This document shows, piece after piece, positions 1 to 5,112 of a stretch of DNA of 6,541 nt. Where the stretch lies: positions 1 to 6,541 of the forward strand of contig JACMLK010000035.1 of NCBI GenBank assembly GCA_014379665.1, written 5' to 3'. The first letter of the stretch is position 1; every line of letters begins with the position of its first letter. The notes below the pieces were generated by a model. It did no database searches and was not told where the DNA came from. It was given only the letters and a program-made list of their open reading frames with translations. Origin of the DNA: Saprospiraceae bacterium. Its GTDB lineage: Bacteria; Bacteroidota; Bacteroidia; Chitinophagales; Saprospiraceae. Both the position numbers and the translations under genes were made by a program.

Positions 1-2
1 AT

Positions 3-647
3 TATACTTTATACACTATTTTTCTAAATAAATATGTGAACAATTCCGGGGATGTAAATTATGCATCTATCAAGTCAAATATAGGGGAATTGAACAAAAT
101 AGTAAGCATCTTTGAGCAATCCAAACCGACTAAAAACTGGAGCAAAAATGATCAGTTGGCGTTTTGGATTAATGCTTATAATGTATTTACCATTAAGTTG
201 ATCACCGATAACTACCCCCTGAAAAGCATACAAAATCTCGCAGGTGGTAAAACATGGGATATCAAACGAATAAAGATAAATGGTACGATTTATTCGCTCA
301 ATGATATTGAAAACGATATCATCAGATCACGATTTAAAGACGCCCGCATTCATTTTGCTTTGAATTGTGCCGCTGTATCATGTCCGCCATTGTTTAATGA
401 AGCTTACCGTGCTGAACAACTCGATAGTCAACTTGAAAGTCAAACTAAAAAGTTTATCAATAACCCAAAGTATCAGAAATTAACCTCTTTAAAGGTGACA
501 TTATCCAAAATATTTGATTGGTATGCTTTAGATTTTGGAATTAAAATAGATTTCTTAAATAAATATAGTAAGATAAAAATCGAATATGGCGCAACAACCG
601 TATATAATGAATACGACTGGTCATTGAATGATATCAAACATAAATAA
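3..647 (+). CDS. DUF547 domain protein, 5'-truncated by the window edge
   Basis: This is a DUF547 (PF04784) protein of unknown biochemical function. The sequence shows the family's landmarks in order: LAFWINAYN (bases 156-182), an RIHFALNCAAVSCPPL block with two conserved cysteines (about 345-392), NEAY straight after it, and a C-terminal FDWYALDFG then YDWSLND. A GTG at base 36 could be read as a start, but the same frame is open leftwards to base 3 without a stop. It encodes LNKYVNNSGDVNYASIK across the GTG, which matches the usual DUF547 opening (a hydrophobic-KYV-x-x-x-G-x-V-x-Y pattern). The real start, possibly with a signal peptide, is therefore upstream and not visible. The stop is TAA at 645-647, and the lipoprotein MsrBA gene begins 18 bp later, so the two are probably co-transcribed. 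The family assignment is firm. The conserved Cys/His/Asn pattern hints at an enzyme, but no reaction can be assigned. Confidence 0.88.
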   Translation, partial: YTLYTIFLNKYVNNSGDVNYASIKSNIGELNKIVSIFEQSKPTKNWSKNDQLAFWINAYNVFTIKLITDNYPLKSIQNLAGGKTWDIKRIKINGTIYSLNDIENDIIRSRFKDARIHFALNCAAVSCPPLFNEAYRAEQLDSQLESQTKKFINNPKYQKLTSLKVTLSKIFDWYALDFGIKIDFLNKYSKIKIEYGATTVYNEYDWSLNDIKHK

Positions 648-665
648 AAATTAAAATAAAAGATC

Positions 666-1715
666 ATGGTTAGATTATTAATATTCAGCTGTCTTGTGTT
701 ATGTTTTAATGCCTGCGGCCAACAACACAAAAAATCAGGTATGATCTCATTAGAAAAGACAGAAAATGAATACATAGAAGTAGATACCACCTGGTCAGAA
801 AAAGTCTTGAAATCAGATGCGGAATGGAAAAAAATCCTGACACAAAAACAATATTATATTCTCAGAGAGCATGGTACTGAACGGGCTTTTAGCAGTGAAC
901 TGTATGAAGTGAAGGAAGAAGGCATTTATATATGTGCCGGATGTAAAAACCCGTTGTTCTCTTCCAGTGCTAAATTTGATTCAGGTACGGGTTGGCCAAG
1001 CTATTTTCAGCCACTTTCTAAAAAAAGCCTTAATGTCGGTTCAGACAAAAGTCTGGGTATGGAAAGAGATGCACTTTCATGTCAAAGATGTGATGGACAT
1101 TTGGGACATGTATTTAACGATGGCCCAAAGCCTACCGGATTGAGATATTGTATTGATGGAGATGGCCTCTTGTTTGTCCCCAAAAAATCAGCCAGTGCAG
1201 TGGCAACCTTTGCGGGAGGTTGTTTCTGGTGTACGGAGACTATTTTTGAGCATATCAAAGGAGTTAATGAAGTTATTTCAGGATATTCCGGAGGGAGTGA
1301 AGAAAATCCTACTTACGAAAATGTAGGTGCCGGACGGACCGGTCATGCAGAGGCATTTGAGGTATATTATGATCCTGAAGTGATCAGTTATGCTGATTTG
1401 GTGAGGGTATTTTTTGCATCTATTGACCCGACCACTGTTGATGGACAGAAACCGGACTTTGGTAAACAATACAGGACCATAGCTTTTTATAAAAATGATG
1501 AAGAGAAAGTCATCATTGAAAATAAAATTAAGGAGATTGCTTCCGAATACAATAAACCCATTGCAACCCAGGTTGTACCTTTTGTTAAATTCTGGAAAGC
1601 AGAAGCATATCATCAGGATTTTGTAAAGAACAATCCGGATCAAGGGTATGTAAGGGCTGAAAGTATTCCGAGAAGAGAAAGTACATTGGCTAAGGTGAAG
1701 GATTTGCTGAGGTAA
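666..1715 (+). CDS. msrBA: Lipoprotein methionine sulfoxide reductase, MsrB-MsrA fusion
   Basis: This bifunctional enzyme should reduce both epimers of methionine sulfoxide in proteins: MsrB the R form and MsrA the S form. Residues 1-17 are a lipoprotein signal peptide (Arg3, hydrophobic stretch, FNAC with the lipidated Cys at 17), so it should be anchored outside the cytoplasm. MsrB spans about 45-173: zinc cysteines C90, C93, C139 and C142, SGTGWPSY at 106-113, HLGHVF at 145-150 and catalytic C162 in RYC. MsrA spans about 178-330: GGCFWC with catalytic C186 and nearby C189, Y207, GHAE (E229) and QYR (Y269). The linker is only a few residues. No cysteine lies after C189, so classical C-terminal MsrA resolving cysteines are absent and C189 may take that role; MsrB shows only zinc and catalytic cysteines. 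The ATG at 666 follows an A-rich leader without Shine-Dalgarno, and the signal peptide supports this start. It sits between the DUF547 gene and a flavoprotein gene. Confidence 0.95.
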   Translation: MVRLLIFSCLVLCFNACGQQHKKSGMISLEKTENEYIEVDTTWSEKVLKSDAEWKKILTQKQYYILREHGTERAFSSELYEVKEEGIYICAGCKNPLFSSSAKFDSGTGWPSYFQPLSKKSLNVGSDKSLGMERDALSCQRCDGHLGHVFNDGPKPTGLRYCIDGDGLLFVPKKSASAVATFAGGCFWCTETIFEHIKGVNEVISGYSGGSEENPTYENVGAGRTGHAEAFEVYYDPEVISYADLVRVFFASIDPTTVDGQKPDFGKQYRTIAFYKNDEEKVIIENKIKEIASEYNKPIATQVVPFVKFWKAEAYHQDFVKNNPDQGYVRAESIPRRESTLAKVKDLLR

Positions 1716-1756
1716 GGAATTCAAGTAAATCCAAAGTCAGTTCATAAAAAATCTTT

Positions 1757-3097
1757 ATGCACATCATCATTATAGGCAATGGAATAGCAGGCTCTTCAGC
1801 TGCCAGACACATCCGGAAAAACAGTGATCATGTGATTACCATGTTTTCCGATGAGACTGATTATCCTTTTTCACGTACTGCATTAATGTATCTTTATATG
1901 GGTCATATGAAGTTTGATCACATTAAGCTTTATGAAGACTGGTTTTGGGCTAAAAACCGGATTAAGATTATTAAGGATAGGGTAAATTCTATTGATACTA
2001 CAAATAAAATAATTTCCCTTAATAAGGGTGATAATATTTCTTACGATAAACTTATCATAGCAACAGGCTCCAAATCCAACAAATTCGGTTGGCCGGGACA
2101 GGATCTGGAAGGGGTGCAGGGTTTATATCATTTGCAGGATTTAGAAAGTATGGAAATTGCATCTGAAAAGGGCATAACAAGGGCAGTAATTGTGGGCGGT
2201 GGATTAATTGGCATTGAGATGGCTGAGATGTTTCATAGTCGGCATATTCCGGTTACCTTTCTGGTGCGTGAAGATAGTTTCTGGAATATTATCTTGCCGA
2301 AGGAAGAGTCAGAAATGGTGAACCGGCACATTGTTGCCCACGGAATAGTCCTGAAATTAGGTGAAGAGCTTGCAGAAATCAAGGGACAAGACGGAAAAGT
2401 TAAATCAGTTATTTGTAAAAGTTCCGGTGAGGAGATAAGTTGTGAGTTTGTGGGGTTAACGGTAGGCGTGAGTCCTAATATTGATATCCTGAGGTCATCA
2501 GGTATATCAACCAATCGAGGTATCATTGTCGACGAATATCTCCGTACTTCTGAAGATGACATCTATGCTGTAGGTGATTGTGTGGAATTATCCGATCCCA
2601 AACCCGGTAGACTCAAAATCGAAGCAGTTTGGTACACAGGTAGGATGATGGGCGAGACAGTAGCTAAAACTATATGTGGTGATCAGACAGCTTATGATCC
2701 GGGTATATGGTTTAATTCTGCCAAATTTTTTGATATCGAGTATCAGGTATATGGGGATATTCCTGCCATAATACCTGAACATATTACTTCACTTTATTGG
2801 CAGCACGCTACAGAAAATAAAGCTATCCGTATCAATTTTGACACTGCGACAGAATCTGTGACCGGGTTTAATCTCATGGGTATCAGGTACAGACATGCGG
2901 TGTGCGAAAAGTGGATCAAAGAAAGAACAAAAATCGAAACGGTATTAGAACATTTGTCATTGGCCAATTTTGATCCGGAGTTTTTTGAAGCGTATGAAGG
3001 CGCTTTCATTGCAATGTATAACCAAAAGAGCGGCAAATCTCTGAAGCTGAAAGCCAGAAGAAAATTAGTTATGGTAAAACAGTTTTTAATAGGCTGA
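1757..3097 (+). CDS. FAD-dependent pyridine nucleotide oxidoreductase
   Basis: This is a soluble flavoprotein of the two-dinucleotide-binding-domain (Pyr_redox_2) superfamily, expected to move electrons between NAD(P)H, FAD and a partner. The N-terminal FAD Rossmann motif is GNGIAG (residues 7-12). ATGS at 102-105 follows, the NAD(P) Rossmann motif is GGGLIG (147-152), and YAVGD (270-274) is the second FAD contact. There is no CxxC or CxxxxC redox disulfide, so it is not a thioredoxin reductase or a lipoamide/glutathione-reductase type. It most resembles ferredoxin/rubredoxin/nitrite-reductase-type NAD(P)H reductases. The last 125 or so residues (320-446) form an extra C-terminal region ending in a Lys/Arg-rich stretch (427-441), which could dock a membrane or acidic partner (inference). 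It begins 41 bp after msrBA. The natural partner is the membrane Fe-S protein at 3743-5098, from which it is separated by a toxin-antitoxin pair. The electron acceptor is unknown. Confidence 0.88.
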   Translation: MHIIIIGNGIAGSSAARHIRKNSDHVITMFSDETDYPFSRTALMYLYMGHMKFDHIKLYEDWFWAKNRIKIIKDRVNSIDTTNKIISLNKGDNISYDKLIIATGSKSNKFGWPGQDLEGVQGLYHLQDLESMEIASEKGITRAVIVGGGLIGIEMAEMFHSRHIPVTFLVREDSFWNIILPKEESEMVNRHIVAHGIVLKLGEELAEIKGQDGKVKSVICKSSGEEISCEFVGLTVGVSPNIDILRSSGISTNRGIIVDEYLRTSEDDIYAVGDCVELSDPKPGRLKIEAVWYTGRMMGETVAKTICGDQTAYDPGIWFNSAKFFDIEYQVYGDIPAIIPEHITSLYWQHATENKAIRINFDTATESVTGFNLMGIRYRHAVCEKWIKERTKIETVLEHLSLANFDPEFFEAYEGAFIAMYNQKSGKSLKLKARRKLVMVKQFLIG

Positions 3098-3110
3098 TGG
3101 GAAGATGCAG

Positions 3111-3147
3111 ATTCAATCAAACAATTATTATGTGGATTTGATTAAAT
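3111..3147. repeat. Imperfect 11-bp inverted repeat after the flavoprotein gene
   Basis: The arms 3111-3121 and 3137-3147 are complementary at 10 of 11 positions, with a 15-base loop. The perfect core is AATCAAA / TTTGATT. It begins 14 bp past the flavoprotein stop. The stem is A/T-rich and no T-run follows, so it is a poor intrinsic terminator. It could be a weak 3'-end structure or a protein-binding site for the toxin-antitoxin promoter region. Function unproven. Confidence 0.35.
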
Positions 3148-3190
3148 AAATATTGTGTTAAAGAAACTATATACCACAGAAGTGCGTTAA

Positions 3191-3200
3191 TAAGTACTTA
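3191..3200. promoter_or_regulatory. Palindrome upstream of yefM, candidate autoregulatory operator
   Basis: TAAGTACTTA is a perfect 10-bp palindrome ending 11 bp before the antitoxin ATG. A further partial copy (AATAAGT, 3201-3207) follows directly. E. coli YefM and YefM-YoeB repress their own operon by binding palindromes with a TGTACA core. The shared GTAC centre and the position make this a plausible operator for the encoded antitoxin. No convincing Bacteroidota-type -7 element (TAnnTTTG) was found nearby, so the promoter itself is not placed. Confidence 0.45.
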
Positions 3201-3211
3201 AATAAGTCATC

Positions 3212-3463
3212 ATGGAAGTTATAAATTATTCAATATTAAGAAATAATCTCAAAGAAGTCCTGGATAAAGTTTCTGAAGAACAACAAACATATATAGTCAA
3301 TCGTGGAAATTCCAATGCCGTAATCATTTCACTGGATGAATATAATAGTTGGATGGAAACAATGTACTTGCTTTCTACTGATGCAAATAGAAAAAGCCTT
3401 GATGCAGCAATTGAAAGGGATACAAAAGGTGAGTATATCCTTCAGGATTTGATCGAAGAATGA
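3212..3463 (+). CDS. yefM: YefM-type antitoxin (Phd/YefM family)
   Basis: This is the antitoxin of a type II toxin-antitoxin module: it binds and neutralises the YoeB toxin encoded next to it and normally represses its own operon. At 83 residues it equals E. coli YefM in length. The N-terminal DNA-binding/dimerisation half shows the family pattern: a Y-S-x-x-R-x-N-L segment (residues 6-13), then a TYIVNRG strand, then NAVIISLDEYNSWMET, the signature preceding the hinge. The acidic C-terminal tail ending in LIEE is the expected toxin-wrapping segment. The stop codon overlaps the toxin start as ATGA (3460-3463), implying translational coupling. The upstream gap of 114 bp is the largest in the window and carries the palindrome at 3191-3200, so the module probably has its own regulated promoter. 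There is no Shine-Dalgarno, in line with neighbouring genes. Confidence 0.94.
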   Translation: MEVINYSILRNNLKEVLDKVSEEQQTYIVNRGNSNAVIISLDEYNSWMETMYLLSTDANRKSLDAAIERDTKGEYILQDLIEE

Positions 3464-3720
3464 AAAGGAGCTTGACTTGGGATATAGAAGGGTGGAATGA
3501 TTATCTTTATTGGCAGAGTAATGACAAATCCATGCTTAAAAGAATCAATAAAATCATAACAGATTTCCTTCGGGATCCATTTAATGGAATTGGGAAAACA
3601 GAACATTTAAAAGGGAACTTATCCGGATTGATATCGAGGAGGATAAATGATGAGTATAGATTGATATACAAGGTTTATGATGACAGAATTTTAATTATTA
3701 AATGTCGATATCATTATTAA
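3460..3720 (+). CDS. yoeB: YoeB-type mRNA interferase toxin (RelE superfamily)
   Basis: YoeB is a ribosome-dependent endoribonuclease that cleaves mRNA in the A site and halts translation when free of YefM. The 86-residue protein aligns end to end with E. coli YoeB (84 aa): W-x-D-Y-L-Y-W-Q near residues 12-19, the D-P-F-x-G-x-G-K segment (39-46), LKGNLSG (50-56), SRRI (59-62), EYRLIY (65-70) and the diagnostic C-terminal CRYHY. The residues equivalent to the catalytic set Glu46, Arg65, His83 and Tyr84 of E. coli YoeB are present as E48, R67, H85 and Y86, so the toxin looks intact and active. It is translationally coupled to yefM by a 4-bp ATGA overlap and is followed 22 bp later by the membrane Fe-S gene. 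Transcription from the module could therefore run into that gene. Identification is close to certain. Confidence 0.96.
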   Translation: MKRSLTWDIEGWNDYLYWQSNDKSMLKRINKIITDFLRDPFNGIGKTEHLKGNLSGLISRRINDEYRLIYKVYDDRILIIKCRYHY

Positions 3721-3725
3721 ATAAT
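3713..3725. repeat. A/T-only inverted repeat spanning the yoeB stop codon
   Basis: ATTATT-A-AATAAT is a perfect 13-bp inverted repeat that includes the yoeB stop codon. A TTTTT run follows about 8 bases later. A stem made only of A-T pairs with almost no loop is thermodynamically weak, so a terminator is doubtful. It is recorded because it lies in the 22-bp gap between the toxin and the Fe-S gene. Confidence 0.2.
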
Positions 3726-3742
3726 TAAGGATTTTTAATAAC

Positions 3743-5098
3743 ATGCAATCATACAAATCCATATCCATCACGGCACATCACCAAACAGATAGTCTACAGA
3801 TTAGCCAGAAACTGGCGTTGTCTTTCATTAGTATTGGTTTCCTGCTCCAAATGGTTTTTTGGATTAGTTTCCGTTCAAATGATGCATTACTTTGGCTTTG
3901 GTCATCAATAGGATTGGTTACCATTGGATCGTTTTGGTACACGTTTGCTCAATATAAAAGTACATTGCCCGGGATAAAAAACAACCACAATTGGTTTGAA
4001 TCACTTACATCCCGTGGTTCAACGGCATGGATATTGGCCATATTTCTCACCGGATTTTATATAATACTTTATTGGTATCCGCACTTATTAGGGCAAGGCA
4101 ATGGAGGTGCAATAAATACTGGATTGATCGCACTTTTTGACCCGTTAAGTATGTTTATGAAAGGTAAACCTGCGAGTCAGTGGTTTGTGTATGGGGCTAT
4201 TTATACATTGACGATTTTGTTACTTGGTGCGAAATTTATCTACAAATACAGACATAGCAAATATCAGATCTACCGTACCATTTCCATCATGTTTTTTCAA
4301 ACAGCCATAGCATTTATTCTTCCTGAGATCATGCAGAGTATGAACAACCCGTATTATGATTTCAAAAACATATGGCCACTCAATTACTACTTCTTTTTTG
4401 ACTGGAACATTGACGCGATGCTGGCAGCAGGTACCTTTGGATATTTTATGTTGTTTTGGGGTATCATTTCATTTTTAGTGATCACACCGGTACTTACCTA
4501 TTTTTTTGGTAAAAGATGGTACTGCTCCTGGGTGTGCGGCTGTGGTGGATTGGCAGAGACTGCGGGGGATCCGTTCAGACATCTGTCAGATAAATCACTC
4601 AAAGCATGGAAGATCGAGCGATGGATGGTTCATAGTGTCTTAGTTTTTGTGACGCTCATGACGGTGGCAGTTTTAGTAACCAGATTTACCGGAATAAGAA
4701 ATATCTTTTTAATAGACAGTGGTACATTGAGTGGCTGGTATGGATTTTTTATTGGTGCTGCATTTTCAGGCGTAGTGGGTGTAGGTTTTTATCCGATCAT
4801 GGGTAGCAGGGTATGGTGCAGATTCGGATGTCCTATGGCAGCTTATCTGGGCATCTTACAACGATTTACCATTAAGTTACCCTGGAATAAAGAAGCCAAA
4901 CGAATGTCGAAATTCCGGATCACCACCAATGGCAGTCAATGCATTTCCTGTGGTAATTGTTCCACCTACTGTGAGATGGGTATCGATGTGAAGGCTTATG
5001 CACAGAGACAGGAAGACATCGTCCGGGCTTCGTGTGTAGGATGCGGCATCTGTAGCGCTGTTTGTCCGAGAGGAGTATTGAGGTTAGAGAATCTCTAA
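3743..5098 (+). CDS. Polytopic membrane 4Fe-4S protein, NapH/NosR/CcoG-like
   Basis: This is an integral membrane electron-transfer protein. About seven or eight hydrophobic segments are visible, near residues 24-43, 49-70, 94-113, 147-167, 180-198, 226-255, 296-314 and 335-354. Two NapH/NosR-like (Fer4_5-type) cysteine sites follow membrane helices: C261, C265 and C267 in YCSWVCGCGG, and C359/C363 in WCRFGCP. The C-terminus carries two ferredoxin-type 4Fe-4S motifs: C400, C403, C406, C410 (last Cys followed by Glu-Met, not Pro) and C431, C434, C437, C441 (CP). Relatives such as NapH and NosR pass electrons between quinols, flavins and extracytoplasmic enzymes; CcoG is a copper-oxidase assembly factor. 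The first motif has CGCGG where NapH usually has a CP-type ending, so this looks like a distinct subfamily. The likely partner is the FAD oxidoreductase at 1757-3097. The start follows a short A/T-rich leader 22 bp after yoeB. Direction of electron flow and acceptor are unknown. Confidence 0.88.
   Translation: MQSYKSISITAHHQTDSLQISQKLALSFISIGFLLQMVFWISFRSNDALLWLWSSIGLVTIGSFWYTFAQYKSTLPGIKNNHNWFESLTSRGSTAWILAIFLTGFYIILYWYPHLLGQGNGGAINTGLIALFDPLSMFMKGKPASQWFVYGAIYTLTILLLGAKFIYKYRHSKYQIYRTISIMFFQTAIAFILPEIMQSMNNPYYDFKNIWPLNYYFFFDWNIDAMLAAGTFGYFMLFWGIISFLVITPVLTYFFGKRWYCSWVCGCGGLAETAGDPFRHLSDKSLKAWKIERWMVHSVLVFVTLMTVAVLVTRFTGIRNIFLIDSGTLSGWYGFFIGAAFSGVVGVGFYPIMGSRVWCRFGCPMAAYLGILQRFTIKLPWNKEAKRMSKFRITTNGSQCISCGNCSTYCEMGIDVKAYAQRQEDIVRASCVGCGICSAVCPRGVLRLENL
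5084..5098. terminator. 15-bp palindrome at the 3' end of the Fe-S gene, possible weak terminator
   Basis: TTAGAGA-A-TCTCTAA is a perfect inverted repeat whose last bases are the Fe-S gene stop codon (TAA, 5096-5098). A second small palindrome, AAAGCTTT (5106-5113), follows and touches the lpd stop. The two genes converge with 14 bp between stops, so some bidirectional termination signal is expected. However, no T-run follows on either strand and the stem is short, so this is only a candidate. Confidence 0.3.
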
Positions 5099-5112
5099 AG
5101 AACTTAAAGCTT

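Noticed and set aside
36..38. GTG as the start codon of the DUF547 gene
   Set aside because: The frame stays open to the left edge, and the upstream codons plus the first codons here form the conserved DUF547 N-terminal pattern, so the GTG is an internal valine.
934..1143. 69-codon + strand frame inside msrBA
   Set aside because: It is a frame-shifted shadow of the MsrB domain, which is intact in the main frame with all catalytic and zinc residues.
1716..1756. Terminator or promoter between msrBA and the flavoprotein gene
   Set aside because: The 41-bp gap shows no stem-loop with a T-run and no recognisable promoter. Read-through is the simpler reading.
1757..3097. Flavoprotein as a thioredoxin reductase or lipoamide/glutathione-type reductase serving MsrBA
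   Set aside because: No CxxC or CxxxxC active-site disulfide is present in either dinucleotide-binding domain.
3098..3211. Bacteroidota-type promoter (TTG with TAnnTTTG) for the toxin-antitoxin pair
   Set aside because: No match to the -7 consensus with suitable spacing was found. TATATACC at 3168-3175 is only loosely similar and has no properly spaced upstream TTG.
3098..3742. Insertion-sequence ends or target-site duplications bounding the toxin-antitoxin module
   Set aside because: Only short A/T-rich inverted repeats are present and they do not match each other across the module. No transposase is encoded.
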